This document shows positions 46,446 through 54,912 of a DNA stretch of 64,000 nucleotides, piece after piece. Source of the stretch: an uncultured Pirellulaceae bacterium. GTDB lineage: Bacteria; Planctomycetota; Planctomycetia; Pirellulales; Pirellulaceae. The notes under the pieces were generated by a model. The model was not told where the DNA came from. It searched no databases and was given only the letters and a program-made list of their open reading frames with translations. The stretch's first letter is position 1. Each line of letters opens with the position of its first letter. The stretch is taken from positions 1-64,000 of the forward strand of contig CALKGE010000004.1 in the NCBI GenBank assembly GCA_938084685.1. Direction: 5' to 3'. The translations under genes and the position numbers were made by a program.

Positions 46446-48479
46446 ATGAAAAACATGATTGTCGGACTTGTAGTTTTCATTCTGCTTCCTGCTACACTCG
46501 TCGCTCAAGTCGATGATACGGTGCAAGCTGGTGATACCGTTGTGGTAATTGCCGAAAAGAAAGCCGAACTTAAGGTGGGCACTGAGGTCGTTGGAACTGT
46601 TAGCCGGGGAGATATTCTTCGCGTCAATGACGTCAGTGGCAATTGGTTCCGAGTGAACCAGCAAGGAACCAAGGGCTGGATCAGACAGACAAATGTCATT
46701 CACATCGATAGGGCAATTGTTTTTTTTACCGACGAAATAAAACAGGCCCCCAAGGTGTATCGAAATTTTAGCCATCGAGCCAAGATATCGTATTTCAAAG
46801 GCGAGTACGACAAGGCGATCTCAGATTTCAGCGAAGCAATAAGACTCGAGCCACAAGATTCATCTACTTACTTTAGCCGTGGAATTACATGGAGGCGTCT
46901 AGGAAACACCGACAACGCAATCAAAGATTACTCCGAAGCGATACGACTTAATCCACTAGATCCGTCTGCTTACAATTTGCGAGCAATAGCTTGGAGGCAT
47001 AAGAAAGACTACGACAGAGCAATTGCAGACTTCGGTGAAGCAATACGCCTTAATCGAAAAAGCCCAACTGCTTACTACTATCGAGGACGAACCTGGCATG
47101 ACAAGGGAAGCTACGACAAAGCGATTGCAGACTTCAGCAAAGCAATAGAGCTCGATCCACGAAATCCACTTGCCTACCGTAGCCGAGGCACTACGTGGAG
47201 CTATAAACAGGATTACGCCAAAGCGATCCTGGACTTCGATGAAGCAGTACGTCTAGATCCACAGAATCCGGTTGCTTACTACTATCACGGAAGAACGTGG
47301 CGGGACAAGAACGACGACACCAAAGCGATTCGCGATTTCACTAACGCGATTCGACTCAACCCACGATATTCGGAAGCTTACCGTAGCCGAGGCATTGCGT
47401 GGAGTCACCAGGAGGATTATGCCAAGGCGATTGCAGACTTTGATGAAGCGATACGTCTTACCCCAAAAGATGCGTATGCCTACAGTATGCGAGGCATCGC
47501 ATGGAGACGTAGCCGGGACTACGACAAAGCGATTGCAGACTTCAATGAAGCAGTACGCCTTAATTCACAAGCTCTGAACGCTTACTACTATCGAGGGAGA
47601 ACATGGCGTGACAAAGGTAACTATGACAAAGCGATCCAGGATTTCGATGAAACGATACGTCTTGATCCAAAGTTACCGTCGGCTTACCGCAGCCGAGGCA
47701 TAGCCTGGAGTTACAAAGGAGAGTACGAAAAAGCGATCAAGGATTACAACGAAGCAATACGACTTGATCCAAAAGATTCCTATGCTCTCGGTATGCGAGG
47801 CATTGCGTGGAAGCGAAGTGGGGACTACGACAAAGCGTTCGATGATTATAGCCAGGCAATACAACTTAATCCCCAAAGTGTATCTGCTTACTTTAACCGA
47901 GGCATCGCACGGAATGACATAAAGGACTACACCAATGCAATCCTGGATTTCAGCGAAGTGATACGCCTCAAGCCACAGTTTTCGCCCGCTTACTTCAGTC
48001 GAGGCATCGCCTGGAATGGTAAAGCGGACTACGATAAGGCGATCAACGATTATGGCGAATCTATACGGCTTAACCCAAACCATGCGTCAGCTTACCGTAA
48101 CCGCGGCATTGCCTGGAGACGCAAAGGGGACTTTGACAAGGCGATTATCGATTACACCAAGGCAGTTCAACTCGCTCCAAAAGACGCTGGAACCTACAAC
48201 GCGCTGGCATGGCTCTATGCCACTTGCCCAGATGACCGTTATCGCGACGGAGAGAAGGCCGTTGCAAACGCAGTAAAATCATGCGAACTGACAAACTGGG
48301 AAAGCGATAGTTTTATTAGTACTCTCTGTGCCGCATATGGAGCAAACGCCGAATTCGACAAAGCCATCAAGTGGCTTCAAAAAGCGATTGAGATGGCTCC
48401 CACAGCACATGTCGAATCCCGCAAGAAAATGTTGGTCGCTTTTGAAAACGGCAGGTCTTACCTGGATAAGCCCAATTAG
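46446..48479 (+). CDS. Exported SH3-like/tetratricopeptide repeat protein
   Basis: This 677-residue protein starts MKNMIVGLVVFILLPATLVAQ, a signal peptide. Residues 25-90 form a bacterial SH3-like domain (GDTVVVIAEKKAELKVGTEVVGTVSRGDILRVNDVSGNWFRV...GWIRQ). About 14 regular 34-residue TPRs follow (consensus AYxxRGIAWxxKxDYDKAIxDFxEAIRLxP), plus two diverged TPR-like units near the C-terminus. Units 6-8 and 9-11 repeat as a three-TPR block. It probably scaffolds protein contacts at the cell envelope. Its 5' end is duplicated as a fragment at 43046, and an intergenic repeat copy sits on each side of the gene. Confidence 0.88.
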   Translation: MKNMIVGLVVFILLPATLVAQVDDTVQAGDTVVVIAEKKAELKVGTEVVGTVSRGDILRVNDVSGNWFRVNQQGTKGWIRQTNVIHIDRAIVFFTDEIKQAPKVYRNFSHRAKISYFKGEYDKAISDFSEAIRLEPQDSSTYFSRGITWRRLGNTDNAIKDYSEAIRLNPLDPSAYNLRAIAWRHKKDYDRAIADFGEAIRLNRKSPTAYYYRGRTWHDKGSYDKAIADFSKAIELDPRNPLAYRSRGTTWSYKQDYAKAILDFDEAVRLDPQNPVAYYYHGRTWRDKNDDTKAIRDFTNAIRLNPRYSEAYRSRGIAWSHQEDYAKAIADFDEAIRLTPKDAYAYSMRGIAWRRSRDYDKAIADFNEAVRLNSQALNAYYYRGRTWRDKGNYDKAIQDFDETIRLDPKLPSAYRSRGIAWSYKGEYEKAIKDYNEAIRLDPKDSYALGMRGIAWKRSGDYDKAFDDYSQAIQLNPQSVSAYFNRGIARNDIKDYTNAILDFSEVIRLKPQFSPAYFSRGIAWNGKADYDKAINDYGESIRLNPNHASAYRNRGIAWRRKGDFDKAIIDYTKAVQLAPKDAGTYNALAWLYATCPDDRYRDGEKAVANAVKSCELTNWESDSFISTLCAAYGANAEFDKAIKWLQKAIEMAPTAHVESRKKMLVAFENGRSYLDKPN

Positions 48480-48660
48480 GCTCAATTGATCCCAGTAGGT
48501 CCCAGAAGCAGTAAATTTCAGGCTCTGCATCACACACTGCCAATCGCTCTTTTATCCCATTGAAAGTGGGAAACCAGCCCCCTCCGCTCGCTCCTTTCGA
48601 CCTTCTCTGGTATCCCGCAGACCATTGGTTCTGAACTTGCGGAAGACCATCGAGGTCATC

Positions 48661-48771
48661 CATTCCCCATTTTTTTTCCAAAATTCTTGCCACAACGTGG
48701 CGGGTTTTGGGAGTTCTCTGCGAGTTAGCTGTTAGAGAGGAAACGAAATTGTCCGTTTTTACCCAGAAAAC
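48661..48771 (+). repeat. Intergenic repeat, copy 2
   Basis: CATTCCCCATTTTTTTTCCAAAATTCTTGCCACAACGTGGCGGG and the following GGGAGTTCTCTGCGAGTTAG...GAGAGGAAACGAAATTGTCCGTTTTTACCC match copy 1 with few differences over about 105 bp. It lies in the 380-bp gap between the TPR gene and the sigma-region-4 gene. Nothing else was recognised in that gap. Confidence 0.8.
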
Positions 48772-48859
48772 AATCAAACAGAGGAAACATTCGCCTGGGC
48801 GCAGGTTCTCTTACTGAGCGGATTTCACGCCCAAAAATAACGTTTTTCTTAAGCAACTC

Positions 48860-50719
48860 ATGTCCAACCACCAAGTAATACGAGAAACGATCGCAGCTGC
48901 TTTCGACTTGTCAGAAAATTCACGGCCACTTTCTGAGGCCTACGCGCTGGCCGTACATCCGTGGCAGGACACTCCCACGCTCCCACCGAACATCTTGCGC
49001 CAGATTTATACCGAATTGCTTTCAACACATAACCTGTCTCAAGTCCATCCTTTCGATGCCTATAGTGACCGCTTGTATCGACTTGCCGATATCATGGTAG
49101 AAAACGGCATGGCAGAGCTCGCCAGCAAATATATGCAAGCTGCTCAAACGTTAGCTTGTGCAACCGATCTATTAAAAACCGACGCTAAACGGGATCGTGA
49201 AGTCATTTCTGCTTATGCAATTCCTCCTAACGGATCAGCTCATAACGAAATTCATCTGGCCAACGGATCCGGCACTACATTGGCACCGGACTCTCCCCAA
49301 ACGCAGGATGACGTCATGAAGCTATTGGCGATGCTGTCAGCGTTGGACACAGAAGAACCCGAAAACCGATCCAGTGCAATAAGTGCTCTTACCCCTCAAA
49401 CGACAAGCAGATTAGTCGAGTTGTTGCAGCACCGCCTCGGTGTGGAATCTCCCTACAAACGGTTCGATAAAGCACTCGATTCTTTCGACAGTCGAGAACA
49501 AGACATTCTTTTGCGTAGAACACTGGTGTTGAACTCGCCATTGACGTTAGATGAACTGGCTGAAGTGTGGAGTATTTCCGGGGAACGTGTACGTCAACTT
49601 GAATCCACAGCGTTTGCCAGATTCTCTGAGGCCGTAGAGCCTATCATCCGCCCGATGGCCTCGGCCAGCTTGATCCCTGCGCTTCGAGTAATACTTCGCA
49701 GCGAAGCCCTGACCAGTAAAGCATTGCAACTTGGTGCAAAGTCCAACTACCCCGAGGCGTTTGCCAAAGCACTGCTGCTGAGTTGTGACGAGTTACACGA
49801 ATCGGATGGTTGGATTTGTAATCTCAGCACAATAGAGGATTTATCCGAAGCACAAGAAGGATTTTCTCAATCGTTCCAACAGAACGGTTTTGTTAAGGAC
49901 ACGGAGGTCCACTCCTTCTTTGGCTCGCTTTTCAACGATCGAGACGACATGGTCACTTTTCTGACCGAGCAAATTAAATACGGACGTTGCAAAGAATACT
50001 GGACTGACAAAAACACGAACTGCCAGAGGTTGATCAGTTGCCTGAAATTCCTGGGGTGTGAAGCAGATAAAGAAACACTCGGTGAACATACATTACTGGA
50101 CCTCGGAGCGATCACCAATGCTTTAGCTAATACGCACGAGACGATGCGAGTCAGTTCGACAGCGTGGGCTTTGAGAGAACTGGGGATGGCTGAATATAGC
50201 GGACTCTTTAGCACGGCAAAACAGATCCTGAATGAACTGGGTGGCGTTGTCGCAGTAACCAGGCTTGAGCATTTGCTTGTCCAGCAAGGGTTTAGCATGA
50301 ATACCATCCGTGCCACCCTGGCTACTCCTGCATTCCACACCGCAGGCTCCACCATCAAGTTAGCTACGGCCGAGCAAATGGCGCCGAGTCTTCCGGCCGA
50401 ATCAGAATCGAGTCTTCGTATTGATGGCAAGTGGGGTTTTGTGGTGAAAGTCCAGGATATTCATCTGCATGGTCATTCATTTCAAATCCCTCAGGCGATT
50501 GCGTATGCCAACGGCGTCAATCCGAACGATAGTTTGGTCGTTCCCGTCGCAGGTCAGGCAGAATATCAAGCCAGCATTATCTGGAGACCACATACCATCA
50601 ACAGAACAGTTCATATCGGCCGTTTACGCCAGTGGATGGAATTCAATAACGTCGAACAGGGGCAGGAACTGATCATCAGCCCAACGGCGCAGGAATTAGC
50701 CGTTTCCATACCATCTTGA
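48860..50719 (+). CDS. Large protein with a sigma-70 region 4-like helix-turn-helix
   Basis: This 619-residue cytoplasmic protein is not a normal sigma factor. Residues 205-265 read FDKALDSFDSREQDILLRRTL followed by LTLDELAEVWSISGERVRQLESTAFARF, a clear region-4-type helix-turn-helix. No region 2 (core-binding, -10 recognition) was recognised. A second winged-helix-like segment is likely near residue 455-495 (LGGVVAVTRLEHLLVQQGFSMNTIRATL). The C-terminal 100 residues look beta-rich (GKWGFVVKVQDIHLHGHSFQIPQAIAYANGVNPNDSLVV). It probably binds DNA and may control the nuclease genes that follow. The first helical 130 residues are unrecognised. Confidence 0.65.
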   Translation: MSNHQVIRETIAAAFDLSENSRPLSEAYALAVHPWQDTPTLPPNILRQIYTELLSTHNLSQVHPFDAYSDRLYRLADIMVENGMAELASKYMQAAQTLACATDLLKTDAKRDREVISAYAIPPNGSAHNEIHLANGSGTTLAPDSPQTQDDVMKLLAMLSALDTEEPENRSSAISALTPQTTSRLVELLQHRLGVESPYKRFDKALDSFDSREQDILLRRTLVLNSPLTLDELAEVWSISGERVRQLESTAFARFSEAVEPIIRPMASASLIPALRVILRSEALTSKALQLGAKSNYPEAFAKALLLSCDELHESDGWICNLSTIEDLSEAQEGFSQSFQQNGFVKDTEVHSFFGSLFNDRDDMVTFLTEQIKYGRCKEYWTDKNTNCQRLISCLKFLGCEADKETLGEHTLLDLGAITNALANTHETMRVSSTAWALRELGMAEYSGLFSTAKQILNELGGVVAVTRLEHLLVQQGFSMNTIRATLATPAFHTAGSTIKLATAEQMAPSLPAESESSLRIDGKWGFVVKVQDIHLHGHSFQIPQAIAYANGVNPNDSLVVPVAGQAEYQASIIWRPHTINRTVHIGRLRQWMEFNNVEQGQELIISPTAQELAVSIPS

Positions 50720-50885
50720 GATCAGACCTCTGATTCTGAACGTTACTCCGGGTACAACTAAAGAAAATACAAACCAAACGCCGAGGAGCAGATTAATTCG
50801 GCTCTTCATCAAACAGAGTCAGGGACACCACCGTCTCGTTAAACCCGTGCGTTAGGCAGCTCGCGAACACTTTGAAAGGTTAATC

Positions 50886-51359
50886 ATGAGTGCACAAACC
50901 GAATCTGAGATTCATCATTCCCATGGAGAATTAATTGGTCTCACGACGATTGAAGCGGAACAAATCAAGGATTGGCCTTCCGAGGTAACCAAGGGGGCCT
51001 CGGATGAGTCCAAGTACTTCGGACCATTCAAAGTCGGATCTGGAAACCTGGTTCTGGAAGAAGTCCGAGTTCGAGTTGACCCGGATGACCATGTGACCCT
51101 TGTATTCAACATTCACTGGGGCAAGCTGAAAACGTATCAACCTCGTACAGGCAGACAGTATGGTCCTCACATTCGTTTGATCTTCAAAGATGCTCAGCAA
51201 GTCCCCGTGACCAGCGAATGGGATCTTGGTCAGTTTAACAAGCAATGTTCACCTGACCTCAGGTGGGAGGTCGTCCGGGAGACAACTGTCGCAGGTGCGT
51301 TCGAAAAATCGGTTTGGGTAAACGTCTCTTATGACAGATTCGAGTGGTGGTACTGTTAG
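50886..51359 (+). CDS. Hypothetical protein preceding the GIY-YIG gene
   Basis: The protein has 157 residues, is soluble and is preceded by a likely ribosome site (GAAAGG, 8 nt before the ATG). It is rich in beta-strand patterns (GNLVLEEVRVRVDPDDHVTLVFNIHWGKLKTYQ) and ends with DRFEWWYC. No family was recognised. Its last 16 bp overlap the GTG start of the GIY-YIG gene in another frame, so translation of the two is probably coupled. Confidence 0.6.
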   Translation: MSAQTESEIHHSHGELIGLTTIEAEQIKDWPSEVTKGASDESKYFGPFKVGSGNLVLEEVRVRVDPDDHVTLVFNIHWGKLKTYQPRTGRQYGPHIRLIFKDAQQVPVTSEWDLGQFNKQCSPDLRWEVVRETTVAGAFEKSVWVNVSYDRFEWWYC

Positions 51360-52291
51360 CATCAGGATTTACCTTCAACTGTCCAACGTTTGTCACCGAA
51401 TCAACCAGCGAGCAACCTCCATTGACATCTCCAACTGCCAAGACAATTCAGATTTATTTGCCGACTGGCGAGCCGCGAGGAATTCGGATTGCCGAAATCA
51501 CGACGCGAATCGTACAAACGATTCTCATTCCCAGGAGTGAGTTAATTGCTGGCAACCATCGTCCTGAACTGGAGCAACCGGGAGTCTATTTCCTGTTTGG
51601 TGAAGAGGAAGACGAGGCAATGCCGCTTGTCTACATTGGCCAAACAGAAAATGCTCTTAAGCGATTCAAAACTCATAACAAATTAAAGACATTCTGGAAG
51701 ACGGCCGTCTTTTGCTGTTCGAAAACGCAGAACTTCACTCAAACCCACATTCGATGGTTGGAATGGCACTGTATGCAACAAGCGAAGCAGATCGGTCGAT
51801 ACAAACTTGACAACGGCCAGATCCCTGATAATTCAACATTCGTTCCCGAGCCGATGGAAGCAGAGTTGTTGGATCTGTTTGAAACGATCAGCATGTTGAT
51901 CTCGACGTTAGGCTATCCTGTCTTTGATCCATTCTCAAAGGGAGGTTCAGCGGCTCATTTGTTCTTCTGTCGAGGTGGGGGAAGTGAGGGTACGGGCGAA
52001 TTGATTGAAGATGGATTTGTGGTTTTCGAAGGCAGCAAAGCTCGCATTGAAATATCTACCTCAGGTGACGACTATGTTCGCCCTCGACGAACCAGATTGA
52101 TCGAGTCTGGCATCATGAAAGAACAGGATGGAGAATATGTCTTCACTCAAGACTACCCATTTTCCTCAGCAAGCAGCGCGGCCGCTGTTGTGCTGGGTCG
52201 CCGAGCCAACGGCTGGACCGAATGGAAAGACGAGGCTGGAAAAACACTGAGCGATGTCTATCGTGATACAGAGGCTTCCGACGACGAGTAA
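51344..52291 (+). CDS. GIY-YIG nuclease family protein with DUF4357 C-terminus
   Basis: The first 25 codons (from the GTG at 51344) look unconserved; a TTG at 51422 (MTSPTAKTIQIYLPTGEPRGIRIAEI) is a better match to family starts. The GIY-YIG core is at residues 80-180: PGVYFLFGEEEDEAMPLVYIGQTENALKRFKTH, then the conserved helix ending HIRWLEWHCMQQAKQIGRY. The C-terminal 50 residues match DUF4357 (YPFSSASSAAAVVLGRRANGWTEWKDEAGKTL). It is presumably an endonuclease or a regulator with an endonuclease fold. It is the central member of the accessory nuclease cluster and has no canonical methyltransferase partner nearby. Confidence 0.8.
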   Translation: MVVLLASGFTFNCPTFVTESTSEQPPLTSPTAKTIQIYLPTGEPRGIRIAEITTRIVQTILIPRSELIAGNHRPELEQPGVYFLFGEEEDEAMPLVYIGQTENALKRFKTHNKLKTFWKTAVFCCSKTQNFTQTHIRWLEWHCMQQAKQIGRYKLDNGQIPDNSTFVPEPMEAELLDLFETISMLISTLGYPVFDPFSKGGSAAHLFFCRGGGSEGTGELIEDGFVVFEGSKARIEISTSGDDYVRPRRTRLIESGIMKEQDGEYVFTQDYPFSSASSAAAVVLGRRANGWTEWKDEAGKTLSDVYRDTEASDDE

Positions 52292-52344
52292 CCACTGCCA
52301 GCTTCAGCTGATCACCCTCGAACTGTTCATTCCAGCCGGCAACT

Positions 52345-52440
52345 GAATTCACTTTTTTATTAGAATTAGAGTCGCAACCGTGGCGGGTTTTGGGGATCGT
52401 TCGCGAGTTAATCGATAGAGACAAGATAGGGTGAAAATCA
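52345..52440 (+). repeat. Intergenic repeat, diverged copy 3
   Basis: AATTCACTTTTTTATTAGAATTAGAG...CGCAACCGTGGCGGGTTTTGGGGATCGTTCGCGAGTTA follows the order of elements in copies 1 and 2 (T-run, CAACGTGGCGGGTTTTGGG, GCGAGTTA) with more changes. It lies just upstream of the zinc-ribbon and DUF2779 genes. Confidence 0.6.
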
Positions 52441-52511
52441 ATATGTCGTTTTTCAAAAATATGCTGATATATGAACTCTGCTATCCTGGTGCGGTCACTG
52501 GCCAAACTGAG

Positions 52512-52658
52512 ATGTACTGCCCCTATTGCGAGACAGAGTTAACTGTCGAAGTAGCGGATCCCATGGGCGTCGATCAGTTTCAATGCGCTCAGTGCGAAGG
52601 CCTGTTCGAGATCGACTTTGGCCAAGGATTGATTCACTACAATCTGGATGACGAGTAA
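52512..52658 (+). CDS. Small zinc-ribbon protein
   Basis: The track ORF begins at 52431; the ATG at 52512 gives the compact protein MYCPYCETELTVEVADPMGVDQFQCAQCEGLFEIDFGQGLIHYNLDDE (48 residues), with two CxxC knuckles forming a zinc ribbon. An earlier ATG (52443) would add an unconserved-looking extension. It lies 27 bp ahead of the DUF2779 gene on the same strand and could act as its small accessory or nucleic-acid adaptor; this is inferred from position only. Confidence 0.6.
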   Translation: MYCPYCETELTVEVADPMGVDQFQCAQCEGLFEIDFGQGLIHYNLDDE

Positions 52659-52685
52659 ACGTGTCTTGCTGAAAATGAAGTAAAT

Positions 52686-54671
52686 ATGAGTAGTAATCGC
52701 TACCTGACAAAATCACGATTCAAGTTGGCACTCGAATGTCCAACGAAACTCTTCTACACCGGCAAGAAAAACAAATACGCTGACCAAAAGCTCGACGATA
52801 GTTTTCTGCTCGCATTAGCCGATGGTGGATTTCAAGTCGGAGATCTTGCCAAATGTTACTTCTCCGGTGGGCACGACATAAAAACGCTTGACCATGCCCA
52901 GGCATTGGCTGAAACGGGAAAGCTGCTCGAACAGGATCAGGTGACGATTTACGAAGCCGCCATTGCAACTGAAACGCTCTTCATCCGAGCCGACATTCTG
53001 GTGAAAGATGGCAATCGACTCTGGCTTTATGAAGTCAAGGCAAAATCATTCGACTCTCAGCAGGAAGACGCTTTTCGCAATAAAAATGGCACTCTGAAAT
53101 CCAACTGGAAACCGTACCTGTACGATGTCGCTTTTCAAAAGTACGTCATCCATCAGGCTCTTCCTGAATACACGGTACTCTCGCATCTAATGCTGGCCGA
53201 CAAATCCACGTGCTGTCCAACCGATGGACTGAATCAGAAATTCAAACTGGTCAAAGACGAAAATGGGCGCAAGTCGGTGGAAGTGTCGCAGGACCTGCGT
53301 GAAGAAGATCTATCTGTTCCCCTCTTAATCAAAGTGAACGTCGACGCTCAATGTGAACAGATTTATGACGGAACCGATCCCAACGCACCACCTCTTCTCA
53401 GTTTTCCGGAACGAGTAAACCTTTATGCCGACCATTACGCACGCGATGTCAAACTCGCGACTCCTATATCTGTTGCATGTGGCACGTGTGAATTTTACTT
53501 GAAAGACAGCCAGTGCCAGTCAGGGCTCAAGAGCGGCCGGGACGAGTGCTGGAAAGAGGAATTGGGATGGACCGATGACGAGCTAAAATGTCCGACGGTA
53601 CTGGATGTCTGGAACTTCAGGAAGAAGGGACAGCTGATTGACAACGGCTGCATCAAGCTGACCGATCTGTGCGAAGAGGACGTCTCGCCGAAGACCGATA
53701 ACAAGCCGGGACTGTCACCGAGTGAACGGCAATGGATGCAGATTGAAAAATGCCAGTGCGAGGATGATGAATTTTACCTGGAACGTGATGGGCTACAAAG
53801 AGAAATGGACGCTTGGGTCTATCCGCTTCACTTTATCGACTTCGAGACGACGATGGTGGCCATACCGTTTCATGCCGGACGGCGACCGTACGAACAGCTG
53901 GCGTTTCAATTCTCGCATCACACAGTTCAGCAGGACGGAACCGTTGCCCATGCCGGGGAATACTTGAATATGAAGCAGGGGGCCTTTCCGAATTATGAAT
54001 TCGTGCGAGCACTTAAGGCCGAGCTGGAAAAGGACAAAGGCAGCATCTTTCGATATTCCAACCACGAAAACACTGTCCTGAATCAGATATTGCGTCAACT
54101 GCAACAGGACGGCCGGGAGATTCCTGATCGCGACGAGCTCGAAGAGTTTATTAAATCGATTACCAGACCGACCAAAGATACAGCTAATCCGTGGCAGAGT
54201 GCTCGCAGCATGATTGATTTATGGGAACTGGTTAAGCGTTATTACTACGATCCAGCAACCAATGGTTCCAACTCCATCAAGGACGTACTTCCGGCCATCT
54301 TAAATTCGTCAACTTGCCTGCAAGAGAAATACTCGCAACCCATCTACGGAGCCGATGACGGCATCCCCAGTCGCAACTTTGAAGACTGGACATGGATTGA
54401 AATGGAAAATGGTAAGGTAACGGACCCCTATAAACGGCTGCCAAAAATGTTTCAGGATATCTCGGACAAGGACATGGAGATTCTGAGCGATGACGATGAG
54501 ATGCGGGAAGGTGGAGCCGCGCTAACAGCCTACGCTCGCATGCAATTTGAAGAGATGTCAGATTACGAACGAGAAGAAATCCAAAAAGCTCTCCTTAAAT
54601 ACTGTGAACTCGACACACTCGCCATGGTCATGATCTACGAAGGCTGGAAAGATCTGCTCGAGCAGGGATAG
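52686..54671 (+). CDS. Cas4-like Fe-S nuclease/DUF2779 exonuclease-fold protein
   Basis: The 661-residue protein starts with a PD-(D/E)XK-type domain: LALECPTKLFY, FIRADILVKDGNRLWLYEVKAKS (the D...ExK core near residues 100-120), and then CGTCEFYLKDSQC...GRDECWKEELGW. The cysteine set, one early and several later, fits the Fe-S-cluster nucleases of the Cas4/AddB type. The C-terminal half is DUF2779, a DEDD/RNase-H-fold domain opening with YPLHFIDFETTMVAIPFHAGRRPYEQLAFQFSHH and ending YCELDTLAMVMIYEGW, with the acidic residues expected of a 3'-5' exonuclease. DUF2779 proteins occur in accessory loci; the biological role is not established. Confidence 0.82.
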   Translation: MSSNRYLTKSRFKLALECPTKLFYTGKKNKYADQKLDDSFLLALADGGFQVGDLAKCYFSGGHDIKTLDHAQALAETGKLLEQDQVTIYEAAIATETLFIRADILVKDGNRLWLYEVKAKSFDSQQEDAFRNKNGTLKSNWKPYLYDVAFQKYVIHQALPEYTVLSHLMLADKSTCCPTDGLNQKFKLVKDENGRKSVEVSQDLREEDLSVPLLIKVNVDAQCEQIYDGTDPNAPPLLSFPERVNLYADHYARDVKLATPISVACGTCEFYLKDSQCQSGLKSGRDECWKEELGWTDDELKCPTVLDVWNFRKKGQLIDNGCIKLTDLCEEDVSPKTDNKPGLSPSERQWMQIEKCQCEDDEFYLERDGLQREMDAWVYPLHFIDFETTMVAIPFHAGRRPYEQLAFQFSHHTVQQDGTVAHAGEYLNMKQGAFPNYEFVRALKAELEKDKGSIFRYSNHENTVLNQILRQLQQDGREIPDRDELEEFIKSITRPTKDTANPWQSARSMIDLWELVKRYYYDPATNGSNSIKDVLPAILNSSTCLQEKYSQPIYGADDGIPSRNFEDWTWIEMENGKVTDPYKRLPKMFQDISDKDMEILSDDDEMREGGAALTAYARMQFEEMSDYEREEIQKALLKYCELDTLAMVMIYEGWKDLLEQG

Positions 54672-54912
54672 TGGGAGCAGGCGGTTGCTGGAATCTGTTT
54701 GAGGTCATGATCAGGTTCAAGGTAGAATGGGTACCAGGGTCGAGTTATTGTCTGAAGTGGCTCGGCCTCGTAACTTCCCCTTCAGAACGTATTGATGAAT
54801 TACCACAGATGATCTGCCGCTCTGGTAAATGCCGAGCCGTCATCAAATCCGAGCGGCGGTGGATGAACTCCTCGCAAGCCGGTTGCTCGCCCGCCTGGAA
54901 TGAAAACCTGAA

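Noticed and set aside
46780-48180. TPR-coding DNA repeats as a CRISPR array
   Set aside because: The repeats are 102-bp coding units with diverged sequence, not short identical repeats separated by unique spacers.
46236-52440. Integron attC sites as the identity of the three repeats
   Set aside because: No clear paired RYYYAAC/GTTRRRY ends were found and no integron integrase is in the window; the repeat is reported as unclassified.
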